A DNA stretch of 35,789 nt from Aquisphaera insulae (lineage in GTDB: Bacteria; Planctomycetota; Planctomycetia; Isosphaerales; Isosphaeraceae), in the NCBI RefSeq assembly GCF_011064615.1, contig NZ_JAALJH010000089.1, positions 1 through 35,789 on the forward strand, in the 5' to 3' direction. The notes below the pieces were generated by a model. That model saw only the letters and a list, made by a program, of their open reading frames with translations. It did not search any database and was not told the DNA's origin. Every line of letters starts with the position of its first letter. Positions within the stretch are counted from its first letter, which is position 1. The position numbers and the translations under genes are program-made. Shown one piece after another: positions 17,701 through 25,408 of the stretch.

Positions 17701-17871
17701 CCCGAGCGCCGGGGCGCTCGTGAGGGCCATGACCTGCACGTTGGTGATGTCCGGAACGGCATCGATGGGCAGGTGCAGGAGCGAATAGACCCCCGACGCG
17801 ACCAGCCCCGCGAGCACGAAGAGGACCAGGCCGCGATTCTTGAGAGAGTACGCGATGAGTGCGTCGAACAT
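14752..17871 (-). CDS. Heavy-metal efflux RND transporter (CusA/CzcA family)
   Basis: A 1039-residue inner-membrane proton/metal antiporter. The N-terminus (LIAYSLKNRGLVLFVL and LPIDAVPDITNVQV) is characteristic of the HME-RND family. The TM4 proton-relay motif DFGLIVDSAVIVIENCV keeps its acidic residues. Two large periplasmic loops and the second six-helix half (GVAVLDGLVLISAIRQLVEE) are complete. In the region that differs between metal subtypes it reads SRIGRPEIGLEAAGVNLTDT, closer in style to Czc-type sequences than to copper/silver pumps; the metal is not certain. It lies 18 bases after the adaptor gene and was surely co-transcribed with it. The ATG at 17871 has GGAG ten bases upstream. 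No outer-membrane channel gene is present. Confidence 0.93.
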   Translation of the reverse strand: MFDALIAYSLKNRGLVLFVLAGLVASGVYSLLHLPIDAVPDITNVQVMALTSAPALGPQEVEQFITIPVENAMNGIPMIKEVRSFSQFGISGVTIIFEDGTDIYWARQQVGERLVQVRSQIPPEFGQPEMGPIATGLGEIYQFEVRNAEDNPNPLSIMELRTLLDWEVARRLKSVPGVVEVNPLGGELKTYEVELDPNRLLARGISLNQVYEAIRRNNVNAGGGYIQHNGDIRVIRGVGLIDRLRELEEVILATTPGGTPIYVRDVATVRFAPMIRQGAATRDGRGEAVTAIAYLLAGENGRVVVDRIKEKMVEIQKALPDGVVVEAYYDRSTLIEKTIHTVAHNLAEGGILVIVVLLVMLGNLRAGLIVASAIPLSMLFAGNLMLGFGIAGSLMSLGALDFGLIVDSAVIVIENCVSRLAHADRGARAIDVVRDATLEVRRPVVFGVAIITMVHLPILALQGVEGKMFRPMALTVIFALTGSLLLSLTATPVLASFFLKTGISERDTFPVRWAKRAYAPTLTLVLRYPWAVTLGAVLAFIASIPLAMGLGGEFIPQLDEGDLIIAQTRPPSASLREALEDADRLEGALLREFPDEIRTVVSRIGRPEIGLEAAGVNLTDTWVLLHEPEAWRRAGTKAELLDRIDAVCKTVIPGTFYSFSQPIELRFNELLSGVRSDLGIGIYGEDLDVLQKKADEIAGVLRSVPGSTGVKAQALGGLPFLRIQVDRDRIARYEIDAADVLDAVSALGGKIVGQVVEGQRRFALQVRFGSRYRNDMEVIRTLKIADPTGRMIPLEDLADVKLEDDTYEIWRKDRQRRIMVQSNVRGRDLAGFVAEVQKRVNAEVDLPRGYTLEWGGTFENLQSATQRLTIVVPLALVLIFLLLYSTFHSFKLAVLIFLSVPLGAIGGILSLWLRGLNFSISAGVGFIALSGVAVLDGLVLISAIRQLVEEGVPVHQAVRDASMSRLRPILMTGLVASLGFVPMALSSGAGSEVQRPLATVVIGGLITSTLLKLIVLPAMYPWFDPGVPPRDEDPQAAVA

Positions 17872-17889
17872 CCCGGAAGACTCCGCGAG

Positions 17890-19632
17890 CTACTTGTTCC
17901 CCGCGTCGGCGAGCTGGACGGCCATGGCCTTGAGCTTGGAGCCGCCGGACGTCACGACCTCGTCGCCGACCTTGAGCCCGCGGAGCACCAGGGCCAGGTC
18001 CCCCTGCGGGGTGTCGACGACGACCTCGCGGGGCGTGAATTCCTCCGGCCCGGTCCGGACGAAGACGAACGTCCGGCTCCCCTGCGTCAGGAGGGCCGAG
18101 ATCGGCACCCGGGCGGCGGGCTTGTCCTGCGGGCTGCGGACCTCCACCTCCACGAACATCCCCGGCTTGAGCAGCCTGTCGGGATTGCTCGCCTCCGCCA
18201 GCAGCTTGACGGTGCGGCTCTTCTCCTCGACCAGGTCCCCGGTGTAGATGACCTTCCCCTCGAAGACCCGCCCGGGGTAGGCCGGGCTATGGAACCGGAC
18301 GGCCGCCCCTCGGCTCACGGCCAGCATGTTGAAGTCGCTCTCGTGGATGCTCGCCTCGATCCAGACCGAGGACAGGTCGGCCAGGGTGAAGATCCGGTGG
18401 GTGATCTCCACGGCCACTCCCGGCACGATCATCTCGCGGTCGAGGACCGTCCCGTCGAAGGGGGCCCAGATCGAGTACGTGCTCACCGGCGCCTCGGTGT
18501 GCCGATCCGAGTGCGGGACGTGCGAGCCCGACGGCGACGCCACGCCCGGAGTCCCCGCCGGCAGGATCTTCTCCGGCTCCGGGCTCGACTCGGGGAGCTT
18601 CTCGACGGACGCCGCCGTCGAGGCCGCCGGCGCGATGCCCACGACCCGGCCGCGATCCACATTCGGCTCGGTCCCATCGGACTTCACTCCCAGGATCCGG
18701 AGCCGCTCCTGCGCGGCCCGGACCGCGGCCTCGGCCTGGCGGAGGGCCTGCTGGGCGCGGGTGTTGGCGAGCTGGCTCTGGAAGCCGGTCTGGTCCATGA
18801 GGCTCTGGTAGGAGGACTGCGCGACCTCGTATTCGGCGGTGACGGTCTCGAACTGCTTCGTGGTGATGAGGTTCTGAGAATGTAACTCCTTGTTCCGCGA
18901 CATCGTCGCCAGGGCCAGTCGGTACTGGGCGTAGGCCGACATCAGCCTCTCGCGGTTGTCCCCGACGGCACGGTTGGCCATCGCCTGGGAGATCGTCTCG
19001 GGTGACTCCTGCTTGCGGATGCGGTCGAGCATCTCCACGGTGCTCTCGTGGATCTTCTGCTGCCACCCCGCCTGCGTTCGCGCGATGTCGAGTGACTGGA
19101 GGAGGGAGTAGAGCTGGAGCCTCGCCTCGCCCACCACCTGGCTGTCGATCGTCGCCAGCAGCTCTCCCGCCTTCACGTCCTGCCCGATGTGCGCCGTGAC
19201 CGTCCTCACCACGCCGGCGGCGCGCGGCGTGATGAAGGCATATCGGTTCTCGTCCGGCGCGACCCGGCCCGGGGCCGTGAGCACGTTGAACGCCTCGCCC
19301 GACTCGATCTTCGCGACCTTGAGGCCGATCGCGTCCTGCTGCTCGATCCCCAGCCGGATCGCGCCCCCGGGCGACACGGCCGTGCCGGCCTCGGCCGCGG
19401 GACGGTGCGCCGCGACCGGATGCACCGCCGCAACAGGCTCCGGCAATTGCTTCCCATGTTTCCCGCCGCCGAGCATCCCCGCATTCCAGGCCCAGTACCC
19501 GCCGACGGCGAGGCTCAGCACGACCAGACCCGCCAGGAGAGGTCGGGCTAATCGGCCTCGCATCCGGCCCAGGAATGCAGGAGTCTCTTGTTTCGGCCCG
19601 CCCGAATTCTCGGCAGCGACCGGTATGCTCAT
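17890..19632 (-). CDS. RND efflux periplasmic adaptor (CusB/HlyD family)
   Basis: A 580-residue membrane-fusion protein that would link the RND pump to an outer-membrane channel. It has one N-terminal membrane anchor (about 31-52), a biotinyl-lipoyl half motif (IGQDVKAGELLATIDSQVV), a long alpha-helical hairpin (about 190-310) with heptad-like Ala/Gln/Leu content, then the second lipoyl half (SIWAPFDGTVLDREMIVPG). The beta-barrel and membrane-proximal domains follow (PGRVFEGKVIYTGDLVEEKS, VPISALLTQGSRTFVF). The start at 19632 (MSIPVAAEN) has GGAGA nearby; the frame stays open far upstream by chance and overlaps opcA. It is divergent from opcA. The His/Gly/Lys-rich segment after the anchor (GGGKHGKQ) might touch metal but is too short to judge. 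Confidence 0.92.
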   Translation of the reverse strand: MSIPVAAENSGGPKQETPAFLGRMRGRLARPLLAGLVVLSLAVGGYWAWNAGMLGGGKHGKQLPEPVAAVHPVAAHRPAAEAGTAVSPGGAIRLGIEQQDAIGLKVAKIESGEAFNVLTAPGRVAPDENRYAFITPRAAGVVRTVTAHIGQDVKAGELLATIDSQVVGEARLQLYSLLQSLDIARTQAGWQQKIHESTVEMLDRIRKQESPETISQAMANRAVGDNRERLMSAYAQYRLALATMSRNKELHSQNLITTKQFETVTAEYEVAQSSYQSLMDQTGFQSQLANTRAQQALRQAEAAVRAAQERLRILGVKSDGTEPNVDRGRVVGIAPAASTAASVEKLPESSPEPEKILPAGTPGVASPSGSHVPHSDRHTEAPVSTYSIWAPFDGTVLDREMIVPGVAVEITHRIFTLADLSSVWIEASIHESDFNMLAVSRGAAVRFHSPAYPGRVFEGKVIYTGDLVEEKSRTVKLLAEASNPDRLLKPGMFVEVEVRSPQDKPAARVPISALLTQGSRTFVFVRTGPEEFTPREVVVDTPQGDLALVLRGLKVGDEVVTSGGSKLKAMAVQLADAGNK

Positions 19633-19938
19633 CTGTCTCTCCACGAGTGCGCAATCGAGCCCGGCCGGCCGCGAGGTCGGGAGGGTGGTGGGTCGCACGG
19701 CATCACGGGTGGGACGCCGAGCCCCGGGGCATCGTCGAGGAGCCACGGGGATGGCCATGCATCGCGGGAGGGGAACGCTGCAGAGCCTCCTGACCATTTT
19801 ATGATAGGGACACCGCCCTTCCGCGCCAACCCTGCGCGGGCTTCGACCTGGCGGGGGCTGCTCACATGCGGCATCGCCTTCCGCTCTCGGCCTGCTACAA
19901 TGGGCGAGTCCAATCCGTACAGGAGCCAGGAGCGACCC
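19633..19938. other. Divergent promoter region between the efflux adaptor and opcA
   Basis: No gene is seen in these 306 bases. They must hold promoters for both directions. The rightward one is suggested by TGCTACAAT at 19893-19901. I did not find a clear operator-like palindrome for a metal sensor. Confidence 0.5.
19893..19901 (+). promoter_or_regulatory. Extended -10 promoter for the opcA operon
   Basis: TGCTACAAT is a near-consensus extended -10 element (TGn then TACAAT), 38 bases upstream of the opcA start. No good -35 element lies 17 bases before it, consistent with extended -10 promoters. Confidence 0.45.
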
Positions 19939-21108
19939 ATGGCGAGTGCTGAAAGCTCGACGGAAGCCTTCCTCCAGGGGCAGGGGATACCGGTGGACCT
20001 GCGGGAGATCGAATCGCAGCTCCAGCAACTCTGGGGTCCGGCGGCGGAGCGGGTCGGCGGGCCGGAGACGGAGCACCCGAACGTCACCCGGGTCTCGCTG
20101 GCGAACCTGCTGGTCGAACGGCTCGCCGCGGACGTGGAGAGCCTGCGGCCGGTCGTGGAGCAGGTCCTCTCCAAGTACCCGTGCCGGGCGATCGTGATCC
20201 GAGGGACGAACGCCCCGGAGAAGCGGATCACCGCGGAGGTCTCCGCGCTCTGCCACCTGCCGGACCCCGGCATGCCCCAGGTCTGCTCGGAATGCATCGT
20301 CCTCAACGCCGGGCCGAATGCGACCGACCTGATCGCGGGGGCGGTCCGGCCGCTGCTCGAGGCGGACCTGCCGCTGGTCCTCTGGTGGACCACCGACCCG
20401 CGCGACAACGAGGCCCTCTTCCGAGACCTCGGCGACGAGTGCTCGCGGATCCTCATCGACCTGCCCGACCCGGGGACGTCCCTCGAGTCGCTCGAGCTCG
20501 GCCTCGATCCGGCGATCTGCTCGTGCAGCCGCGACGTCGAATGGTACGGCCTGACCCGCTGGCGCGAGGTCATCGCCCAGTTCTTCGACCCACCCTGTCA
20601 CCACGAGACGCTCGCCAGGATCGATTCGCTGCAGATCCAGGTCGAGACCCCGGAGCCGTCTCGACCGCCCCGGCTGGCGATCTGGATGGCGGCCTGGTTC
20701 GCCGGCCAGCTCGGCTGGAAGCCGCGGGGAACCCCGTCGCGAGATTGCTCGCCGGACGGCTGCGTCTTTCAGGCGGACCTCGACGGGCCGGCCGGTTCGG
20801 TGAGGGTCGAGATCGTCACTCATCCGGTCGGCAACGGCCTCCCCGCGCGTCCGGCGATCCGCGGCGTCACGCTGACGGCCCAGGGCAAGGAAGGTCCGGA
20901 GCGCTTCCGCGCCTGCCGCTGCTCCCCCGGCTCGGACGACATCTGCATCGATGCCCGTTCGCCGGACTACTGCAAGCTGCCCAGGACCGTGAGATCCCCG
21001 GAGCTGCCGGATTCCGATCGGATCGCCGCCGCGTTCCACGCCTCGCGGATCGATCCGCCGTTCGACAACGCCCGGCCGATCGCGCTCTGGCTGCTGAAGT
21101 ATGCGTGA
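19939..21108 (+). CDS. opcA: Glucose-6-phosphate dehydrogenase assembly protein OpcA-like
   Basis: A 389-residue protein resembling OpcA, which activates glucose-6-phosphate dehydrogenase, the first enzyme of the oxidative pentose phosphate pathway. Supporting features are TRVSLANLLVERLAADVES, the strand VLSKYPCRAIVIRG, the central LEADLPLVLWWTTDPRD and a C-terminal IEIVTHPVG-like segment. It is notably rich in cysteine (CSECIVL, CSCSRD, CRCSPG, DICIDARSPDYCK), which might allow redox sensing or metal binding; that is inference. The start at 19939 follows AGGAG. The zwf gene is not in the window. Its last eight bases overlap the start of the DNA methyltransferase gene. Confidence 0.78.
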   Translation: MASAESSTEAFLQGQGIPVDLREIESQLQQLWGPAAERVGGPETEHPNVTRVSLANLLVERLAADVESLRPVVEQVLSKYPCRAIVIRGTNAPEKRITAEVSALCHLPDPGMPQVCSECIVLNAGPNATDLIAGAVRPLLEADLPLVLWWTTDPRDNEALFRDLGDECSRILIDLPDPGTSLESLELGLDPAICSCSRDVEWYGLTRWREVIAQFFDPPCHHETLARIDSLQIQVETPEPSRPPRLAIWMAAWFAGQLGWKPRGTPSRDCSPDGCVFQADLDGPAGSVRVEIVTHPVGNGLPARPAIRGVTLTAQGKEGPERFRACRCSPGSDDICIDARSPDYCKLPRTVRSPELPDSDRIAAAFHASRIDPPFDNARPIALWLLKYA

Positions 21109-22738
21109 CGAAATCGCCGCGAGGACGGTCCCGGTCGCCGGCCGCCGCAGAGACCTCGGAGACTTCCAGACGCCTCGCGCGCTGGCGCAGGCCGTGCTCG
21201 ATCGACTCTGGAAGGGGGCTCCGTCCTTCACCAGGCTCCTCGAGCCGACGTGCGGCCGGGGCGTCTTCCTTCGCGAATCGCTGGCCCTGGATCCGCCGCC
21301 CCGGGAGCTGATCGGCGTCGAGATCCATCCGCCCCATGCGGCCGAGGCGAGCCGGATCGCGAGCGAGTTCCCCGAAGTGCCGTTCCGGATCATCCAGGGG
21401 AGCGTCTTCCATCTCGACCTCGGGATCGATCTGTCCTGGCGGGAGGACGGCCCATTGCTCATCGTCGGCAATCCTCCGTGGGTCACCGCGGCGGAGCTGG
21501 GCCGGTTGGGGAGCGGAAACTCGCCGACGCGCCGGAACCTCAAGGACGCGTCCGGCCTCGAGGCGCGGACCGGCGCGTCCAATTTCGACCTGGCGGAGGC
21601 CGTCTGGATCAAGCTCCTGGAAGAGCTCGCCGGGATCCGGCCCACGATCGCGATGCTCTGCAAGACGTCCGTGGCGCGAGCGGTCCTGGAGCAGGCCCGA
21701 CGCCGGAGCATCCCGATCGCCGACGCCGCCCTCTTCGAGATCGACGCCCGGCGGTGGTTCGGCGCGGCGGTCGGCGCCTGCCTCATGAGGATCACCGTGG
21801 GGCCGCCCGGCGTCCCAGGCGTCGATACGATCCCGGTCTTCGCCGAGCTGGAGGCGGAACGTCCCCGCGCACACCTTGGCTTCCGGGGGGGACGGCTCGT
21901 GGCCGACGCCCCGTCCATCGACCGCGTGTCCTTCGGGCTGGGCGAGTGCCCATGGACCTGGCGCCAGGGCCTGAAGCACGACGCGGCCGATGTCATGGAG
22001 CTGGAATGGTCGAGCGACACGGTTCGCTCCGGATGGCGCAACGGGCTCGGTGAGGCCGTCGAGGTCGAGGCCGAGTGCCTCTATCCGCTCATCAAGGGGG
22101 CCGACCTGAAGGGACCATCGCGGGGCCGGCGCCGTCGGGCGTTGATCGTCACGCAACGGGCACTCGGCGAGGATACGGAGGCCATCCGCGACCGCTGGCC
22201 GCTCGCCTGGCGATACCTGGAGCGGCATGCCGAGCGTCTCGGCAGCCGACGATCCTCGATCTATCGAGGCCGGCCGCGGTTCGCGATCTTCGGCGTGGGG
22301 CCGTACAGCTTCTCGCCCTGGAAGGTCGCCATCGGAGGGCTGCTCCGCCGCCCGACCTTCCGGGTCATCGGACCGGTCCTCGGTCGGCCGACGATGCTCG
22401 ACGACACCTGCTACCTGCTCCCCTGCGAGTCGGCCGCGGAGGCCGCGGTCCTGTGCGCCCTCGGCAACGGTCCCGTCGCGCAGACGATCCTCGCGGCGTC
22501 GAGCTTCCCGGACGCCAAGCGTCCCGTGACCAAGGGGCTGTTGCAACGCGTCGACCTCTCGGCCATCCTGTTGCGAGCCGATGACGGCGAGCTCGCCGCG
22601 GCGGCCGGAGACCTCCTGGCCGGGATCGGGGCGGATGCCGGGGCCGAGGGGGCCAGCATCCCTGCCGTCATCGAGCGGTGGAAGCGAGAGTTCCGCGAGC
22701 GGTCGTCGCCCCATGCCGGCGACCGAGGGAGACAGTGA
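21101..22738 (+). CDS. N6-adenine DNA methyltransferase (Eco57I-like), orphan
   Basis: A 545-residue SAM-dependent methyltransferase. DFQTP (21-25) matches motif X of gamma-class N6-adenine methyltransferases, LEPTCGRGVF (47-56) is the SAM-binding motif I, and NPPW (124-127) is the catalytic motif IV. FAIFGVGPYSFSPWKVAIGG near residue 395 resembles the target-recognition part of Eco57I-type enzymes. There is no nuclease motif and no restriction gene beside it, so it is a stand-alone methylase, used in regulation or left from a restriction system. The ATG overlaps the opcA stop (ATGCGTGA), implying translational coupling. An RNA or protein substrate cannot be excluded. Base composition matches its neighbours. 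Confidence 0.8.
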   Translation: MRDEIAARTVPVAGRRRDLGDFQTPRALAQAVLDRLWKGAPSFTRLLEPTCGRGVFLRESLALDPPPRELIGVEIHPPHAAEASRIASEFPEVPFRIIQGSVFHLDLGIDLSWREDGPLLIVGNPPWVTAAELGRLGSGNSPTRRNLKDASGLEARTGASNFDLAEAVWIKLLEELAGIRPTIAMLCKTSVARAVLEQARRRSIPIADAALFEIDARRWFGAAVGACLMRITVGPPGVPGVDTIPVFAELEAERPRAHLGFRGGRLVADAPSIDRVSFGLGECPWTWRQGLKHDAADVMELEWSSDTVRSGWRNGLGEAVEVEAECLYPLIKGADLKGPSRGRRRRALIVTQRALGEDTEAIRDRWPLAWRYLERHAERLGSRRSSIYRGRPRFAIFGVGPYSFSPWKVAIGGLLRRPTFRVIGPVLGRPTMLDDTCYLLPCESAAEAAVLCALGNGPVAQTILAASSFPDAKRPVTKGLLQRVDLSAILLRADDGELAAAAGDLLAGIGADAGAEGASIPAVIERWKREFRERSSPHAGDRGRQ

Positions 22739-22740
22739 CC

Positions 22741-23505
22741 ATGGCCTTCGCCCGCATCAATTACTTCAGCCGGTCGCTCGAGAAGGCTTCTTCGTTCACG
22801 GTGGTCTTCCCGGACGATCCGGCCGTCCCCAGGCCGTGGTCGGCCTTCTACCTGCTGCACGGCCTCTCCGACGATGACACCATCTGGGCCCGCCGCACGA
22901 ACATCGACCGGTACGTCGAGGGCCTGCCGCTGATGGTCGTCATGCCCGACGGCGGCCGGGGCTGGTACTCGAACGCGGCGATCGGCCCCGCCTACGAGGA
23001 CGACCTGGTCAAGGACGTCGTCGGCCTGGTCGACCGGACCTTCCCGGTCAAGGCCGACCGCGCGGGCCGGGCCATCGGCGGCCTCTCCATGGGAGGCTAC
23101 GGCGCGGTCAAGGTCGGGCTCAAGCATCACGAGACCTTCGGCAGCATCAGCTCGCATTCCGGGGCCGTCGGGATCTGCCAGGTCGACTACCACCGCGACG
23201 ACCGGCTGAAGGGGATCGCCGTCGAGCTCGACCGCATCTTCGGCCCGAACCCGAAGGGGGGCCAGGACGACCCCTTCGCGATCGTGGAGAAGATCGATCA
23301 CGGCCGAGTCCCTCCCATGCGCCTGGATTGCGGCAAGGACGATTTCCTCCTCGGCCAGAACCGTGATTTCCACGCCCACCTGGACGCCATGAGAATACCC
23401 CACGAGTACCAGGAGTTTCCCGGCGACCACAACTGGCCCTACTGGGATCTCCACGTCCAGGAGGCCCTCGCCTTCCACGTGCGCAACCTGCAGATCCGGA
23501 AGTAG
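22741..23505 (+). CDS. Alpha/beta-hydrolase esterase (esterase D / S-formylglutathione hydrolase-like)
   Basis: A 254-residue serine hydrolase of the esterase D/PHB depolymerase-like group. The nucleophile Ser116 sits in GGLSMGGYGA. The oxyanion region is LLHGLSDDDTIWARRTNIDR, and the catalytic His is likely in DHNWPYWDLH; the Asp is probably in LDCGKDDFLL. No signal peptide is seen, so it should be cytoplasmic. The start at 22741 is two bases after the methyltransferase stop and is preceded by GAGGGAG, so the three genes from opcA form one operon. Physiological substrate is unknown: a role in formaldehyde detoxification would need a partner dehydrogenase, which is absent here. Confidence 0.85.
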   Translation: MAFARINYFSRSLEKASSFTVVFPDDPAVPRPWSAFYLLHGLSDDDTIWARRTNIDRYVEGLPLMVVMPDGGRGWYSNAAIGPAYEDDLVKDVVGLVDRTFPVKADRAGRAIGGLSMGGYGAVKVGLKHHETFGSISSHSGAVGICQVDYHRDDRLKGIAVELDRIFGPNPKGGQDDPFAIVEKIDHGRVPPMRLDCGKDDFLLGQNRDFHAHLDAMRIPHEYQEFPGDHNWPYWDLHVQEALAFHVRNLQIRK

Positions 23506-23545
23506 ACCGACGGCAACCTGCTCTTCTGTCCAGTCCGGGGTGTGC

Positions 23546-23551
23546 TATAAG
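23546..23551 (+). promoter_or_regulatory. Candidate -10 box upstream of recN
   Basis: TATAAG lies 84 bases before the recN start in an otherwise GC-rich gap. The -35 position shows nothing close to consensus, and no LexA-like operator was recognised. Confidence 0.25.
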
Positions 23552-23629
23552 ATTGAAGTGCGATGGAGTGCGTCGGGCGCCGATCGTCCGGCGCGGGCGA
23601 TTCCAGGTGGTCAGGGAGACCCGGTCGTC

Positions 23630-25408
23630 GTGCTTCGAGAGCTTTCGGTGCAGAACCTGGCGCTGATCGAGGACGTCCAGGTGGAGCTGGATCGGGGATT
23701 TTGCGCCTGGACCGGGGAGACGGGCGCGGGGAAGAGCCTGCTGCTGAGCGCACTCGGGCTGATCCTCGGGGGCAAGGCGTCGGCCGAGCTGGTGCGCGCG
23801 GGGAAGTCCGAGGCGAGGGCCGCCGCGGTCTTCGAGATCCTCGAGCCGGCCCTGCGGGCGGAGATCGAATCGATCCTGGGCGGGCCCCTGGACGACGAGG
23901 CGTTGATCATCACGCGGCGAATCTCGGCCCAGGGGCGGAGCACCTCGCAGGTCAACGGCATGCCCGTGACGATCGCCACCTTGCAGCAGCTCGGCGACCA
24001 GCTCGTGGACATCCACGGCCAGGACGAGGGCCGGGCCCTCCTCGATCCGGAACGGCAACGGGCCCTCCTGGACGCCTACGGAGGACTCGGCGAGCCCCTC
24101 GCCGCCTACCGACGGGCCCGCTCCGTGCACGATGAGCTCCGCCAGCGGCGGCAGGCGCTCCACGAGGCCACCCAGTCGAGGGAGCGGGAGAAGGCCCTGC
24201 TCGAGTTCGAACGCGACGAGCTGGCGGCGGCGGATCCCCGCGAGGGGGAATACGAGGAGCTCGTGCGCGAGTCTCATCGCCTGGCCAACGCCGAGGCCCT
24301 CCGCTCCGCGGCATCGGAGGGTTACGTCTCCCTCTATGAGGCGGACCGATCGGCGCAGGCCATCCTCAAGCGAGTCGCCCGCGGGCTCGAACCGCTCTCG
24401 AAATCGGTGCCGGAGCTCGCCGACGCGGCCTCCATCCTGGAACGCCTGGCCGACGAGGTCCGCGAGGTCGCCTATGGCCTCCGGGACCTCGGCCAGAACT
24501 GGGACGACGACCCCGCCCGGCTCGAGGACGTGGAGGCTCGGCTGGCCCTCTATCGCAGGCTCTCGACGCGGTTCCATTGCAAGCCCGACGAGCTTCCCGC
24601 GCGGCGGCAGGAGACCGAGTCGAAGCTCGACGAGATCGAGCGCGACGAGCACGACCTGAGTGTCCTGGACGGGCCGCTCGCGGACGCCTTCCGGGCGCTG
24701 AGGGTGGCGGCGGAGGCACTCACGGCCGCTCGCCGCAAGACCGCCCGCGACTTCGCAAAGGCCATCCAGGCCCGGCTCAAGCCCCTGGGGCTCGAGCGGG
24801 CCCGGCTCACCGTCGAGGTCGAGCCGCGCGACCCCGGCGACGATCCGACGGCACCGCCACCTCCCGAATCGGGCGTGGACCGGGTGGAGATCCTCTTCCT
24901 GGCCAACCCCGGAGAGGTCCCTCGTCCGCTCCGCAAGGTCGCCTCCGGCGGCGAGCTCTCGCGGCTCACCCTGGCCGCCAAGAGCGTCCTCGCCTGCTCC
25001 GATCGCGTCTCGACGCTGGTCCTGGATGAGGTCGACACGGGCGTCGGCGGCCGCCTGGGCGCGGCGCTCGGGCAGACCCTCGCGGACCTGGCGAGGCACC
25101 ACCAGGTCGTCTGCGTCACGCACCTGCCGCAGGTCGCGAGCTATGCCAGGCGGCAATGGGTCATCCGCAAGCAGACGGAGCGGGGGCGGACCCGGACCAC
25201 GATCACGCCGCTCGACGAGGACCTGCGGGTGGAGGAGCTGGCGGCGATGCTCCGCGGCTCCTCCGCGGACGAAGGGACGCGTCAGGAAGCCGCCGCCATG
25301 CTCCAGGAGGCGCGGGCTCGCCTGGGGGAAGGGGACGAGGCGATCGCCGAGGGGCCGAAAGTCACGGCCGCGGGCTCGAACGGGCGGGCCGGTGCGAAGC
25401 GGCGATGA
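23630..25408 (+). CDS. recN: DNA repair protein RecN
   Basis: RecN is an SMC-like ATPase acting early in double-strand break repair. The 592-residue protein has Walker A GETGAGKS at 29-36, a central coiled-coil region rich in Arg/Glu/Ala (about 160-380), the ABC signature SGGELSRLTLAAKSVL and Walker B LVLDEVDTGVGG. The D-loop, H-loop and C-terminal segment (VCVTHLPQVASYA) also match the family. GTG at 23630 is taken as start because RecN proteins begin with LREL.VQN.ALI, and GGGAG lies about 11 bases upstream. The stop overlaps the start of the next gene (ATGA), so a membrane protein is translationally coupled to recN. Confidence 0.95.
   Translation: MLRELSVQNLALIEDVQVELDRGFCAWTGETGAGKSLLLSALGLILGGKASAELVRAGKSEARAAAVFEILEPALRAEIESILGGPLDDEALIITRRISAQGRSTSQVNGMPVTIATLQQLGDQLVDIHGQDEGRALLDPERQRALLDAYGGLGEPLAAYRRARSVHDELRQRRQALHEATQSREREKALLEFERDELAAADPREGEYEELVRESHRLANAEALRSAASEGYVSLYEADRSAQAILKRVARGLEPLSKSVPELADAASILERLADEVREVAYGLRDLGQNWDDDPARLEDVEARLALYRRLSTRFHCKPDELPARRQETESKLDEIERDEHDLSVLDGPLADAFRALRVAAEALTAARRKTARDFAKAIQARLKPLGLERARLTVEVEPRDPGDDPTAPPPPESGVDRVEILFLANPGEVPRPLRKVASGGELSRLTLAAKSVLACSDRVSTLVLDEVDTGVGGRLGAALGQTLADLARHHQVVCVTHLPQVASYARRQWVIRKQTERGRTRTTITPLDEDLRVEELAAMLRGSSADEGTRQEAAAMLQEARARLGEGDEAIAEGPKVTAAGSNGRAGAKRR

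Noticed and set aside
19633..22041. The long upstream extension of the efflux adaptor frame
   Set aside because: The frame stays open through the antisense of opcA and part of the methyltransferase. The adaptor begins at 19632, where a membrane anchor and a ribosome binding site are found.
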